64,000 bases of DNA from Lunularia cruciata (GCA_948567375.1 CAOYZS010000005.1:868001-932000); one strand, 5' to 3'; counted from the first letter of the stretch, positions 31,960 through 45,030 are shown. Notes: generated by a model from the sequence alone, not told the origin. Translations and numbers: made by a program.

Positions 31960-34922
31960 TCAAATGTGAGCATCCCCACAAACATAAGCTTTGGCTTCTT
32001 TATACAAGTCCGGGTCCATGGTCCAATATTTTCAAACTCTCCACCCATTAACTCGGGTCCCAAATGGATTGCCATCCAGGTCTGCAAGTTGAATAGAGCC
32101 ATTGGCATAGATGTGCTTTATATGGAATAAGCCCATCCACCTTAAGTGCAACTTGCCTAGAAAAATATTTGGTGATTGTCATATAACAACACCAAATTGC
32201 CCTCCTAAATAGCAACAAGCTTAATTTTCTTATTGTGCCTGACTTCCATTGCTCTTGTACTTCCTTTGTGGTTTGCATTACATAATCTCTTTTCTCTTCT
32301 AACCACATCCGTTGATGGATCCAAAGATCCTGACTTTCTTCCTCTAACAATTCACAAAGGATCCAATATGATGGTACTTCAAATTCAATAGGTAGTATGG
32401 ATGCAAGCTATATGTTAAGAAATATGGAGGTTGTTTGGTTGTAATATTTTCAGTCATTTGATATGCCCACAAATTTGTAGGTAACTTTGTGTCCCAATCA
32501 TAGGCAGAATTGACCGTCAACTTGTTCAAAATTTTGCACAAAATCCATTTTCTTTCTCTGTTAGGCCATTTGCTTTTGGATTGTAAGGAGTCATCTTTTG
32601 ATGTTTAATATAGAAGTACTTGGTTAATGGTTCCACCATGGAGTTCAAAACTGGGTCCCCCAATCACTGACCAATTCTAGAGGACATATGTAACATGAAA
32701 TGATGGCTTGGAAGAAAAATTCTATGACTATTTCTGCATCATCTCTTTGAGTTGCCTCAACCTCAACCACCTCAACCAACCTAGTATGCATATCAATGCA
32801 TACTAGGATGTATATCTTCCTTGTGGATTGGGTCACAAGATGAATTGGACCCATAGAATCAATTCCTCATTTCTTGAATGGGACCAATAGAAAAATTGGT
32901 CTCAAAGGCCACTAGGAAGTAGCCGTCGGCTTTTTTGTTCTTTGACAAGCATCACAACTTCAGATATAGGCATAAGTGTCCTTTTACATCATAGGCAACC
33001 AATACCTTGATGAAAGAATCTTCTTTATAGTATTCTTCAAGGCATTTTACAATCTTCTTTATAGTATCTTCCCAATGCTTTTGAGTGTAAGGACTCAATT
33101 ACTCCTCTAACTTCATATGCCTCCCAACATCTCCAAAGTACTTTGTCTTTGCCCATTTTAATTAAAATGTTGTGTCTTAGTTGGTATGGTCCTATCTTCT
33201 AAGGAAAACTGCCCTCTGCTCTAGGTCTAGTACTTCAAGACAATAGCAAGTATGTGGATAGTGATATTCTGCTGCATACCTTGTACTTTGCATTGCCATT
33301 AAATGATATAGCTCTTCATCACAAAACCAATCATCTACTTCCAAGTCTTGGTCTTGAGTTTCCAACCTGGATAGGAAATCCACATTTGAATGCAAAGCTC
33401 TCTTCGTTACTTGTACAATGTATGTGAATTATTGTAACAACAAGATCTATCTTGCAATTTGCCTAGACAAATCTGCCTTCTTGACCAGATGTTGCAAAGC
33501 ATAATGGTCCACAAAAAAAGAAAAACTCATATCTCAACAAATAGTAGCAAAACTTCTTGTAGGCATACACCATACCGAGTGCTTCTCTTTCAATCATTTA
33601 ATAATTCTTTTCGCAATTGAAAGTTGTCAGTTGGCATAGTAAATCAGGTATTCTTTCTTCTTCTTGTCCTTCTTACTTAAGACAATTCCAATTGACATGG
33701 ACAATGTGTCCACATACACATGAAAAAGGACATCCCAATTTGGACCTCATAATTGGTGCTTCAATCAATTTCTTCTTCAACACCTAGAAAACTTCTTCTT
33801 GTTCTTCTTCCCACAAGTAGTCTTTGGACTTCTTCAAAGCTTTGTTAGGGGACCAAATAGTTTGATTCAAAGTGTCTATAGTATCAGACATGTCCCAAGA
33901 AGGCCCTCAGCTTCCAATGTTTTTAGGGGACTCCAAAGATGAGATGACTTTCACCTTCTTGACATCAACTTCAATACCTCAGCTTGAGACCCAATGCCCC
34001 AAAAGAATACCTTCCTTCATTGTGAAGAAGCATTTCTTTGGGTGTAAATGACAATGCGGCCAATCAATACCTTTCAAAAGTTTGGCAAATCTAAATGTAA
34101 TTCTCTTTGCCCAAACACAAAAAAATACACAATGAAGACTTTCACAAATTGCACAAAAGTCTTTGAAGATTGCATTCATCATCTTGTTGGAAAGTAAGGA
34201 GAGCATTACACAACCCAAAGGGCATTTGATTGTAAGAAAAAGTGCCCCAATTGGTGGTGAATGTGGTTTTGCCCTTTTCTTCCTCTCAAGTGGATCCTTG
34301 ATTATAAATCTAGAGCCTTGAAAAAACATCAAGAGAGCTATAGCAAGGATGACCAACTACTTGTATTGGTAAAAGGTAAGGGATGATGATCCTTCCTCAT
34401 GATTGCATTCAATTTCTGGAAATCTTGGCACACATGAATCTTGCCTTCTACTTTGGAACAACGAAAATGGGGGAAACCCACTCATTGCTCAAGACAAGAA
34501 ATTTTGTATTGGCCCTTAATTACTTGTCAATTTCATCTTTCACCAAGAGCAAGTACTTTAGGTTCAGTCGATACTATTACTGACATACTGAAATTGCACC
34601 TTTATCAAGATCAATCCAATGTTCTCCAAATTGATGTGGAATACCCAAAATTTGATCAATAGACCAGGTGAATGCATCCTAGTATTCTATAAATAGGAAA
34701 ATGTATCTTGCAAACTCCTCCAAAGTGATTGTCTTCGAGATTTTCAAAATTTTACCTTCAAACAAGACAACATCTTGATAGACATCAAGGTTGATGACTC
34801 CTTTAATGTGACTGACTTGGCCCAACTTGAGTCAAACTATAGGGACCCTCTTCCTCCAAATTATTTTCACCCAAGGTGATGTCATATGGGTCTTTGTCTT
34901 TGATCTCTACCTTGTAGCACTT
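31960..34922 (-). pseudogene. pol: RT (part), RNase H and integrase
   Basis: From the 5' side: RT pieces near 34500-34400 and a frame at 34356-33979 with HLHPKKCFFTMKEGILLGHW. The FIDD catalytic block is scrambled by frameshifts here. RNase H and its linker follow (33395-33192: HSNVDFLSRLETQDQDLEVD). Integrase pieces are at 32854-32645 (MGPIHLVTQ, then HTRLVEVVEVEATQRDDAE, SDWGTQF) and 32541-32344 (NKLTVNSAYDWDTKLPTNLW). The C-terminal tail runs to the stop at 31960-31962. Many stops. The integrase zinc site is near 32950. Non-functional. Confidence 0.8.
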
Positions 34923-35721
34923 TGTGACAACCCGGCAAATATCACTTTTTGCGGTAATCGGGTAAGTAAAGTTAGTTCCCGCAGGGATACTATCTAGAAT
35001 TGGTCAAATACAAAGTCAAAAGTCACAATCTCAGTTCTTCTTGATTGCTTCTTTAATCTCTCAGGTAGAAACTACACCCAGAAGAGAGTAACAAGCTCAC
35101 AATCTTGACAACTTGTCACGAATACACACACACATAATCACAACATAGCAAATTCTGTCCAAACAACTCTTGATTGTGATGATTCAAATTCTCCCGAAGA
35201 CGGCACTTCACTGCGAAGACCGATTTCTTGGAATTGTGTTCCACCCCTCCACTGAAGGCACAACTTCCTTGATCAAAATTGCTTCACGTCAACTTCGTGC
35301 TGCACTCACCAATGCTGAATACTACCAACACTACAATTCCTCTCAGACCTGTCAAGGCATTGCTCCGATGCACTTCACTCAGGATCAAACACACAGAATG
35401 AAGATCAAGGCTGCAGATTCCAACATCCACAAACACATTGACTTGCTCTTTGGAATTCTCCACACACTCACAAACACAAACACAAAATTGACAATTGGAA
35501 TTAAGCTTAAGCGACGAGTACTGAGAACAACACTTCGCTTTATCTATCTTCAGAAATATGAATACTGAATAACATCGTACTATGAATGCTCCACTTAAAT
35601 ACTGAAGCAAATGGCAGACTTGCCTACCTAGGCACCGCTTCCTAACATCTTTTCCTACCTACAGATCCCAAGTGACAATCTATCTCTTCATATCTGCCTC
35701 TTCCTATCTCAAAATTGACTT

Positions 35722-36340
35722 TTATCCCGATCCGATGTCTACCTCATCATCGGCTTCCAAACCCGATGATCTTCCTAGTACTTCTCCTTCTTCAGGTATA
35801 TCTACATCTACCAAATCCTTCACTATTTCTGCTATTTCTTTACTAGAAACAACAATTGCACTAGGGAGTGACTTATCTAACTCATTATCTCCTGACCCAC
35901 TCTTCTCTAATGTGTCAATCATCAAGTCCGATGACACTTGAATTCCTATTTTTGCAACATTGGATCTAATTACAATCAATTCCTTTGCTAATTCTACTAT
36001 ATCCTCATCACAAATTGTAATTGAAAGCATGGGTACACTATCTACGCCTTCAATTTGTAACCCACTTTCCCCTAATCACTCATGTTACTGACACGAAGAC
36101 ACTTACAATCTGATCTTGCACTTCGGGTTTATTCAATACTGCTACTTCTCCTTCAATTCTTGTTCCATCTTCAATCGGAATTGAAATTGAAGTCATGGGT
36201 ATCCTAACTATTTATTCTTTCTCTATCTTAATTCTCTCTAATGCCTCTGGCAAGATTCTGGAAGTCACCTTTGTTGTACTCCGAGGTCCGACTATCTCAG
36301 ATATAGTAATCTTTGTCTTGAGGGCAAAGAAGCTTCTAAC
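35722..36340 (-). pseudogene. Short-type U3 protein
   Basis: The minus strand reads ITISEIVGPRSTTKVTSRIL and PEALERIKIEKE near 36310-36215, then PMTSISIPIEDG and KPEVQDQIVSV near 36200-36090. After frameshifts comes an open 102-codon frame at 36030-35722 (MLSITICDEDIVELAKELIV ... GIQVSSDLMIDTLEKSGSGD ... ADDEVDIGSG). The order equals that of the copy at 685-1272. The C-terminal ~100 residues are shared with the long U3 protein, while the N-terminal part is not. Confidence 0.68.
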
Positions 36341-36354
36341 CCAAAGTTGTGTAA

Positions 36355-36402
36355 ACCTGAAGTCCGAAGACCGAAGTCTGAAGTCCAAAGTCCGAAGACG
36401 CC
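36355..36402. repeat. Short imperfect GAAGTC/CCGAAGAC repeats
   Basis: Six to seven tandem variants of a 7-10 base unit (GAAGTCC, GAAGACC, GAAGTCT, AAAGTCC, GAAGACG) in the leader of the short LTR. The equivalent place at 10540-10600 has only scattered GAAGTC copies. Confidence 0.75.
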
Positions 36403-36786
36403 AACCCAAAGACACTTAACTACTTTGTAAAATTACTCCCCGAACTTCAAATACTTGTAACTTCTTCTAAAAACCTCCAAACTTTGCGATATTGATGGCA
36501 ACAGAAAGCCTTGAACGAGCGCTTCCAACGAGGTATATCATGCTTGATTTGGACTTGTGAAAATTGAGATATAGCCCCCGCAAGAATCTTGACCTGTCAC
36601 TTCCATTCCTCCTTTGGGTCTACCTTCTTTCAATCCGGGCTGAGTCCGTCTTCATTTGACACAAAGTAGACTTCTTTGGGCTTGATCAGAATACAAATTT
36701 CCTCTCGTTTCTTCTCCATTTGGTTTCAATTTGGTTTCAGCAAGGTACTTCAAAACTCGTCCAAACTGAAAAATGTGTGTACCACA

Positions 36787-37400
36787 CACTCCAAGTAATT
36801 AACTTGGACTTTGTCTTTAGAATCTTTGGAAGGCAAAGATGATGAATATTTGGATTCATCTTTGTCTTCCAACAAAGTTGTTTCCCTGATGTGGAGAACC
36901 AATTTGGTCACTGGTCTCAGCACAATGTAATTAAACTTGAAGGGCACCCCTCCAGATCATAGGTATGTTTGATAGCATGCCCAAAGGCCATCTCTTGGTC
37001 TGGTCTGCAAGGCCATCTCTTGGTCTAGGGTGTTGGCTCAAACCTATGGTTCCTTAGCCAGTTTGTGGTGTCCTTGATCATGTCATTCACACCAAACCCA
37101 AATCAATGGGTATCAATGTGATCATGTAACCCGTGATCTCTACATCTACTTTGGGAGATCCCAAATCCTCTTGTTCAATACAATAGATTGTTGGCAAGTC
37201 TTTCTTTGTTATCACTCTTACTTTCTTAAGGGCCAAACTTAGCTATTTCTTGTATAGCTTGTTGTCCTCACATAATTGCTTGAATGTGACATTCACCTTT
37301 GTGGATGCCAAATCTACCACAACATTGTATTGGGGTACTCTCCTCAACTTCACCTTCTTCATCTTTGTCTTTGGTTTGAAGTCTCTCCTCATTCAAATTG
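36787..37400 (-). pseudogene. Protease region of the minus-strand element
   Basis: The sequence equivalent to TKTGYPLLIGRPWLY is degraded near 36890. The active-site region near 37110-37075 reads IPIDLGLGVNDM. Upstream are LPTIYCIEQEDLG-like residues (near 37200) and the Lys-rich LYKKQL segment (near 37260). A small duplication, CATCTCTTGGTCT, is present at 36990 and 37010. It is interrupted by stops and frameshifts. Confidence 0.7.
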
Positions 37401-37499
37401 GACTTTAAGGTGCTTCATGATGGTAACCAGAGTACCAAGGGTCTTGGCCTGAGGTTCTTCAAGTTTGCCCACCTTGGCTTGGATCAGATCCTCGACTTA

Positions 37500-39195
37500 T
37501 CTGATGTCAGCCAGAAAAACTAGAGGTTTCATTTTCATATCTTCCTCCAAACTCATCTCTAGAGTTCTTTGTATTGCCTCTTGAATTTTGTTGTGCAAGA
37601 CCATGGCTTTGGCTTTTGTTATAATCTTCTCTTCCTTCGTAGAAAGAATTGCTTCCTTTATTGCTTTCCCCTCCACTTCTGCACGCTCTCCCCTCCTGCC
37701 CTAACAAAGTGCAACATGCTCAACTAGGGTCTATACATACTTCACTGGTAGCTTTGGGTTAGGTGGCTATGAGCATTGATTTTAGTGTGGCCCAATCCTT
37801 TAAATTTGCACACAATGAAATATACCCAAATTGACACCTCAACTCAAGGCAATTTGGAGACCAATGGCCCATAGAGCCACAATTATTACATGCCCCCGAT
37901 GCAACATTCTGAGGCCTATTTTGGCCGCTTATTGGTGGTCTTTGTTGGGGAGCATTGTTTTTGTACTCCATTGATCCATACCCTAGACCTTGATACAATG
38001 TGCTTGCCTGAGGCTATACCACTTAGATCTGGTACATTGCCTCCTCTTCCTCACTTTGGTCCCATCCTAGAACCCAATCAATTTGTTGCATTAGAAATGC
38101 ATTAGAAATGCATTGTGGATCATACACTCCATGTTGACATGGCCTGATTTGCCACACATAGCGCACCATACATTTGGTTGGCCAAATAAATGAAGCTTAC
38201 TTTGGTCCTTTGCCCCAATCATTTGGATCTTAAATCCAAAAACTCTTTTATAAGTGTCTCTAGCTTATTGTTAGTCTTATTTACAATTTTCACTATGGGT
38301 GTCAATGGTTTCTTTCCTCCCCGCCTTTGTATTCTTTTTGGCTTTGAATCTTCTTTCAATTCTAAAGAAGAACTAGAAGATGTGGAGGATTCCTCTAAAG
38401 AAGTATATGTACTACAAGAAGCTCTTTGTTTCGGCTTCTTGCCTTTCTTCTCCAGATTTCTTTGGTTTTTGGAAAAATGAGAGTAAGTTGCCTCTTATTG
38501 GATGACATATTTGAGTACCTTTATGTAGAGAAGCTACATTCCTCTCCCTAGCAAAGATGCAAATCTTTGGTGACAATCCTCTAAGGAACCAGGTGATGGC
38601 TTGGACATCGGAGTAATCCACCACACCGGATTGCTTCATAAACTTGGTTCAATAGAGCCATTAACCGCCCAGAGTAGTCTCTCAACTTCTCCTTCTTCCT
38701 TATGTCCAAATCATTGAGTGCCACAAAGACACTCGTATCATAATCAACTCGTATCATAATCAACTTCCCAGTCCGCTGGACTGAACCCCTTCTGGGTTAT
38801 GTGAGTGTACCAGCTCTAAGCTTTCTTTTAGAGCAGACTTGGGAAAATTTGCAGTTTGTCAGCAGAGTCATTGGCAAAGGAGATGACTTCAAATTCTTTA
38901 ATTAATTTGTCAAGATCTTCATCTTGCTCCGTATTCTTGTACTCTACAAGGGTACGGATAGGCATGATGGTTAATAGTTAGCAAAGTCATTCTAAAACTC
39001 TAAAAAACAAGTTGTGGTAAAGTGGGGCTTGATGGACCCAAGGTATTGGCTGGTTGAAGTGGTTCCCAAGGTATAAATGGTTGAAGTTGACATTGACTTC
39101 AACCCAAGTCAAAGATAGAGGTTCAATATCTTTGGTTGGCTCTTTTAGATCCCTTCAAACAAGTCAAGGAATAGTATGAAGAAGATATTGACACT
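37500..39195 (-). pseudogene. gag of the minus-strand element
   Basis: Motifs from the N-terminal side: YDTSVFVALNDLDIRKKEKL near 38740, VVDYSDVQAITWFLRGLSPK near 38620, a Ser/Arg-rich basic linker near 38400, and a CCHC knuckle CNNCGSMGHWSPNC near 37895. The third knuckle is degraded (LCANLKDW). Frameshifts separate the pieces. At about 39195 it joins LTR sequence directly, without leader or PBS. Confidence 0.78.
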
Positions 39196-40311
39196 CTCTT
39201 TTAGAGAAGGCTACTTCACTACAAAATAACTTCACCCCAGAATTGTGTTCCACCCCTCCACTAAAGGCACAACTTCCTTGATTGAAATTGCTTTGCATCA
39301 ACCCCGTACTATGCTCACCAATGAAAATGCTACCAACACTACAAGTCCTCATAGATTTGTCAAGGCATTGCTTTGATTGCTATCTACTCAGGATCAAACA
39401 CACAAAATGAAATCAGAATTGTGGAATCCAACATCCAACAAACATTGATTTGTACTTTTTAATTCTCCAAACACTCACAAACACACAAACATGATTGATA
39501 CTCAAAATTAAGCTGCAATGATAAGCACTGAGCTACAACACTTTGCTTTACTCTACTTCAAAAATACAAATACTAAACAACAACACACTACAAATGCTTC
39601 GTTTAAATAGGTAGAGCACTTCAATAATTAACTAAAAAAATTTTGTTCTACAACAACTTTACCAACCTCTAGATCCAAATGACAAACACTTCTTCATATT
39701 TACCTCTTTAGATATCTCAAATCTATTTATTATCCGATCTTATGTCAACCTTGACTTTGGCTTCCAAACCCAATGTTACTCCTATCACTGCCCCCTCTTT
39801 GGGTCTCTCTAATACTACTCCTACATCTTCTATTTCTACTATCTATTCACTCTAAACTACAATTGTAGACATGGGTAACCTATCTATTTCTTTATCTTGC
39901 AACCCATTCTTATAACATCTTAGGTAACACACCCAAAGACACTTTCACTCCTATGTCTACAACTTTGGACTTTATATTCATCTTCATCTCACTACAAAGT
40001 CTGTCTAAATCTGATCTAACATAATCTAATCTGAGACAGACATTGTCTTCTACATCTAACATCTTCCTATCTACTCTATCTCTCAAGCAAATCATCAAAT
40101 TGTTCATATCTACATCCTTTGCCTTCCTCTTTAGAGTTTCCTGCACAATCAGCTTTGACTCATACAGTCTCACCTCTTCTAATTTCCCTTCAGCTTCTGT
40201 ACTCAACATCACTTTCAACTCCTTCACAACTGCTCCGATTGCATCTGACTCCACACTCGGAACTACCTTCTTCTTACTTTGTTCCACTTCCAATTCATTC
40301 CGATACATCAT
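39196..40311 (-). repeat. 5' LTR fragment (coiled coil, R, part of U5)
   Basis: Minus-strand LTR from the middle of the coiled coil to the GTGTTCCACCCCTCC region of U5. The LTR end, PBS and leader are lost on the left. On the right it is cut by a plus-strand LTR start at 40312. TATA complement near 39603. Confidence 0.8.
39736..40311 (-). pseudogene. U3 protein, C-terminal coiled coil
   Basis: The frame 40311-39910 is open for 133 codons: MMYRNELEVEQSKKK, EAEGKLEEVRLYESKLIVQE, VDRKMLDVEDNVCLRLDY, then VVDIGVKVSLG. A frameshift near 39920 separates the last 60 residues, which end EAKVKVDI at about 39736. It is the least mutated stretch of this element, although the gag-pol beside it is badly damaged. 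Confidence 0.75.
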
Positions 40312-42071
40312 TATGGTACCACATTTTTTTTTGTTCTATTTTGAAGAAGAAGTGTACAAAAGAATTTGTATTGAACCCAAATGGTGTTGAAAGAAGATGA
40401 ATTGTGTCTTTGGATTGAAAACTGAAGTAAATTGACTTCATGTCAGAACCAAAGGACTTTGATCAGACTTGGCATAGAGAAATCCAAAGTAAGGGAACTT
40501 CACCTCAAGCTGATCAACCCAATGCAAAGATGGCATAACTACTTCCCTTTGGATGTGTCAATGTAGAAAGGAGAGGTAAGAAAATTGTGGCTAATGTGCA
40601 AATGACTAACCTTGATAATGCAAAGATGAACTCATGCAAAAATGGTGAGTTTCAATGAAGAGAGATAAAAGAATGACCAATCAACAAAGAATTATAAAAT
40701 CAAGACTTCATCGAGAGGATTTTGAAATGTCACACAAGTATCCTAAGCCACTAAGTAGTTGACTTGAAGGAGTGCTTGTAGCAAAGCCAATTGATAGTTT
40801 GATGTTTAACAATTCTGAAGACGTTAGGATCTTGAGACTAGGAGACGATAGAATTATCTTTCAGCTACCACGTGTTAGAGATCACACAATGCCAAAGAAG
40901 GGTGAGAAGAAGAGTCCTTCACTTGCTGTAAGAAATCTGGTTATTCAAAGGTTAGATATGATAGCCATGATCAAAGTATTGAATAGACTGTGGATCACTT
41001 TTTTGGCATGGAACTGGACTTGAGTTTTCCAAGGTTCATGATAGAAGTAGCTTCAAGTGATTGTGAGGAAGGACTTAAGAATGAAGAGAAGCAAGGAAAT
41101 CTTGCTAAATGGACAGAGTAGGATTGGAGATTGGTGCTGGGAAGCAAGGCCAGTGAGGAAGTTAGGGCTACGTTCCTTAGGAAGGGAGAGCCTACGGAGG
41201 AGGCAAATGAAATTTAAAATCTTTTCATTGCGCTATGCACAAAGAATGAGTACAAAGTTGATACCTATTGGGCCCCAGTCAGGCAATGTATCATTGGGGC
41301 AATGATGACATTGTTTAAACCTGATTGCACTACATACATGATGAAGCACCAGGTGGTGTTCTTTCATTAGATGTTTGCAAGAGTGCTAGTGAATTGGGCA
41401 AAGTGTTTTCGCCAAAGAATGAGGTAGATGGTGTGGTGTCAAATAGATCAAGATGCTCCCTACTACTTGGTGCCTTTTGCTGCACATTTTTACTTTGGGT
41501 TGAACTTGATGAAGGAGACTGAGCAAAGGAAGATGGTGTCTCACTTTTATCCAGATCTACAAAAAGCTATGGATGAGAAGGGACAACAATATATCCGACA
41601 CATCTGAAGTAGTGATGAGCATTATGCAAGAATGGGGCAACACATGGTAGCCGTGAAGATCCCAAAGATGAGGAAGAGAAGTCATCTTGAGGAAAGCATG
41701 TTGCCGGTCCAGCCGAAGAAAATAAGGAAGGTGAACTCAAGGCAAGACATTGTGGTAATTGATGAGTTGTTGGGATTAAAAGAGTCAAAAGGCAAAGCTA
41801 AGTACAAGTCAAAAGATTGAGGAGAAGAAGAAGAACTAGAGCTTATGTTGCAAAGCAAAGGGTCAAGCAGTGGGAGTGAAGATGAAGCAGAAGTTCAACA
41901 ATGGGGCAAAGATGATGTAGATACCAAAGAATGAAAGTTCCATGCAACGAGTGATTGCATGGGAGGAGGAGACATTTTGTGTCCAAAATTGCCAAGCATG
42001 GAGATAGAAGAAACTTTGGAAGCCGAGCCAAAGTTGGAGTTTTAGATAGGAAGAAGATTGAGGAGAAGTGT
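40312..42071 (+). repeat. LTR fragment, U3 half
   Basis: Starts TATGGTACCACATTTTTTTT and runs through the N-terminal domain and linker. It is interrupted at 42071 by the LTR start of the plus-strand element. The remainder would lie beyond that element, outside the window. Confidence 0.83.
40772..42030 (+). pseudogene. U3 protein, N-terminal domain and linker
   Basis: Start MLVAKPIDSLMFNNSEDVRI (40772), then KKGEKKSPSLAVRNLVIQRL and RLWITFLAWNW. After frameshifts come FLRKGEPTEEANEI, FKPDCTTYMMKHQVVFFHQM-like residues near 41320, DAPYYLVPFAAHFYFGLNLM and HFYPDLQKAMDEK near 41560, a basic stretch VQPKKIRKVNSRQD near 41710, and an acidic Ser/Glu linker near 41830-41900. About eight stops and shifts. 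Confidence 0.72.
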
Positions 42072-42525
42072 TGTGGTGCCTACATTCTTTTTTTTTTTTC
42101 TGTTTATTAGCATTTAAGGGAAGAAGTAAGCACGGAAAGCCAAATTGCAGAAGAAGTGATGGACGGAAGCGACTTCGGAGGAAATCTGAAGAAGGTGAGA
42201 TCAATTTGATGATGGAGAAACTCAAAAGAGAGGTACAACGTAAAAAGTCCAAAGAGCATCATCTTCGGGTCGGAAAGCGCAGGTGATACAAAGACCGTCT
42301 ATTAACCTTGGTACGTGGAAAGAAAGTACACTTCAAGAAATGGTGGAGGCAGAAGAAGCATGTCTTGACAGTGACAGGACAGCAACACACAGAAGAGGGG
42401 AAGTCGAATTTGAAGTTGACTGAAGAATGACTACAATTTGAGGTAATATAAAATTGCAATTGTGCAAGGACAAGTTGAAAATGCCAAGTAAATTTCCAAT
42501 TCCTTTGTGTAGTCATCTTGTAGTA

Positions 42526-45030
42526 ATGCGTGTCCGAAAGCCAATTGAGAGTGCAATTTTCCAAAATCAAAAAGGGGTTAGAGTGCCTCGTCCAGGAGAA
42601 GGCATAGTCTTTCAATGCCAAAGAATGAGAGAGTAGATCATGGCAAGAAGGTCACAAATGTTATGGCGGTTTGAAGTTTCACAATTTGTAGGTTAGAAGT
42701 GGTAGCCAAAATTAAGGTCTTGAAAAGACTTTGTATTACGTTTTTAGCATGGAACTAGAATTTTAGTTTCCCATGAGTGATGGCAGAGATAGCTACCAGT
42801 AATTGTGAAGAGGGCCCCAAAATCGAAGGGAAGAGAGGGAGTCCGGCTCGATGGACTGAGTCGGATTGGAGGTTAGTGTTGGGGAAGGAAGCAAGAGAGC
42901 TGACGGGGATCACCTTCTATCGGAAGTGTGATGCTAGAGAAGAGATGGCAGAAATCCGAAATTCTTTCTTTCCTCCGAGAACCACAAATGGCCACAAGGT
43001 GGAGTCCTATCGGGATCCAATTAGAAGAAGTATCGTGGGGGCAATTATGGCCATGTTCAAGCCAGAATGAACAACTTATGTGAACATGCAGCAAGCGGTC
43101 TTCTTCCACCAAATGTTTGCAGGGGTAAAGGTAAATTGGGCGAAGTGTTTTCACCACCAAATGAGGTAGATGGTGATCAATTGGACGACATGTTTGCCTC
43201 CACATTATTTTGCACCATTTGCAGCACATTTCTACTTCGGGTTGAATTTGCTAATAGTGGAGGAGAGGCATTGCATGGTGTCACATTTCCATCCTGATTT
43301 AAGTCGGGAAGCAGATGAAGAAGAGCTTGCAAGTGTGTCATATATGACACACCTGCGAGCCAATGATGATCACTTCTTGAAGATGGGACAATGGAAGATG
43401 GAAGAAGTCACAAGTCCAAAGAAGGAGAAGCGTAGTAAACCCCAAAGAAGCAAAGTCACCTCCAGCTCAAAGGAAGACTTGAAGACTAGTTGTGCAGAGT
43501 AAGAAGATGGTGAGAGAAGCATCATCGGAATCAGAGTCTGAAAAAGAAACAAAGTCGCAAGGAGAGGAATGAGCAAAGGATGAACTCACCTTACAAAGTG
43601 AGGAGTCTGGAAGTGAGAGTGAGGGGGACCCTAAGGTTCAGCAAGCGGTTGGAGTCAGTGAAGCTTGTCATGCGATGATTGACAGAGTACCTAGAACAAC
43701 AAGTCATTGTGTAGCCCTAGTGGTAGACAAGCAGAGACCAGAGGAAAAGAAGGAATATCCTAGGGGCCGAGATCAATGGGTAAGGAAAAGAGAGTTCAGA
43801 AGCGGTGTCTCTAAGATATAAAGATCATGACTTCGGCAAAAGGAGCCGATGGAGGAGCCAAAGTACAAAGACAAAGATAGCAACAAAGATGAAGAGAACT
43901 TCAGTGGGATACTATATCTAACAAAGGTTGTCACACCAGTGCTGGAACTACTGAGGGAGCATCAGAAAGTAATTCCCAAAGATCATAGAAAGGTGATGAA
44001 TGAGCTGCAGGTGGTGAAGCATCTATTGAGTGAAGTGAAGGGGTTGCACGAGCAAGAAGTCCGAAGAAATGAAGAAATTGAAGAACTTCAGAGGGATGAA
44101 GTCTTGAAGAAGAAGACTTTCGAGATGTTACAAGAGAGATGCGAGTCAAGAAGGAAAGAACTGCAGAAGCAAGTAGGGGAATTGAAAGAGCAGGCAATGT
44201 TGCTGAGCAAAATAAAGGAGGAACTTGAAGATGTGCGCATCGAGAATATTCATTTGAAGGTGACGGTAGTGATGATGTAGCAGGAGTTGGACAGCTTGAA
44301 GAAGAGTGCAGCTAGGAAGGATCAAGCATGGCAGAGAGAGTTAGCAGTCAGACATGAAGAAGAAGAAAGATTGTGTGAGCTAGTGCAAAGTGCGGAGCTA
44401 CAAAGTTAACAGTATGCGGAGGAGAAGAAGATGCTGGCTGTTGAGTACGAAGAGGAGCTGAAGATGTATTGTGAAGAGCTGAAGGCAAAGCGATCACAAG
44501 GGTATGAGTTGGAATCAGTGGGAGATGTAGCAGGAAAATTGAGAGCTATGCTCTGCATTGAGGCTGAAGGGAGATTAGAAGAAGCACTTTTGCATGAGCT
44601 CAAGTTGCTTGTATAGGAAACTTAGAAGAGGAGAGTTAAAGATGTAGATATGACTATTTTGCTGATCCGATTGAGGGAGAGAGTAGATCGGAAGATGTTA
44701 GAAGTAGAGGACAACGTTAGTCTCAAATTAGATTTAGTCAATTCAAAGTGAGAGAAAATTAGGAGTAGTGTGACAAGGGAGAAGAAGTTTGATGTTGCAA
44801 ACATCAGTATACAGGTGTCATCGGACTTGTTATTTGACACATTAGAGAAGAGTGGGTCAGGAGATAAGGAAGTAGATGGATTACCCATGAGCTTAATTGT
44901 AGTTCCTAGTGTGGAAGTAGTAGAAGTAGTGCAGGAATTAGTAGTTGTAAATATACCGGAAGAAGGAGAAGTACTAGGAAGATCATTGGGTTTGAAAGCC
45001 GATGATGAGGTAGACATCGGATCGGGGTAA
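42526..45030 (+). pseudogene. LTR-encoded U3 protein, full length but broken
   Basis: Start MRVRKPIESAIFQNQKGVRV at 42526. The N-terminal domain (42660-43380) has WTESDWRLVLGKEARELTG, GHKVESYRDPIRRSIVGAIM, MQQAVFFHQMFAGVKVNWAK, PPHYFAPFAAHFYFGLNLL and HFHPDLSREADEEE. A basic then acidic linker follows (43390-43800). The coiled coil (43849-44750) is open for 143 codons at 43849-44280 and includes LQVVKHLLSEVKGLHEQE. The C-terminal part (44770-45030) reads ISIQVSSDLLFDTLEKSGSG and ends DDEVDIGSG. About ten stops or frameshifts. Predicted as a rod-like, highly charged protein. No known enzyme motif, signal peptide or transmembrane segment. Confidence 0.85.

Larger units (their letters stand above)
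34923..36786 (-). repeat. Solo short-type LTR (1864 bp) inside pol
   Basis: Minus-strand ends are TGTGGTACACAC (complement at 36786) and GGGTTGTCACA (complement at 34923). The flanks CACTT (34918-34922) and CACTC (36787-36791) are a 5-base duplication with one change. Without the insertion the host sequence reads TTGTAG-CACTC-CAAGTAATT, matching TTGTAGCATTCCAAGTAATT in the other minus-strand copy near 58797. TATA complement near 35593. Confidence 0.92.
31817..40311 (-). mobile_element. Minus-strand family-1 element with solo-LTR insertion
   Basis: From right to left: 5' LTR fragment (40311-39196), gag (39195-37500), protease (37400-36787), a solo short LTR (36786-34923), RT-RNase H-integrase (34922-31960), polypurine tract (31961-31951) and the first 131 bases of the 3' LTR. 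PBS and leader are deleted at about 39195. It is heavily decayed. Confidence 0.82.

Noticed and set aside
42526-45030. U3 protein as a classical envelope protein
   Set aside because: No signal peptide, transmembrane segment or furin-like site could be seen. The protein is highly charged and coiled-coil.
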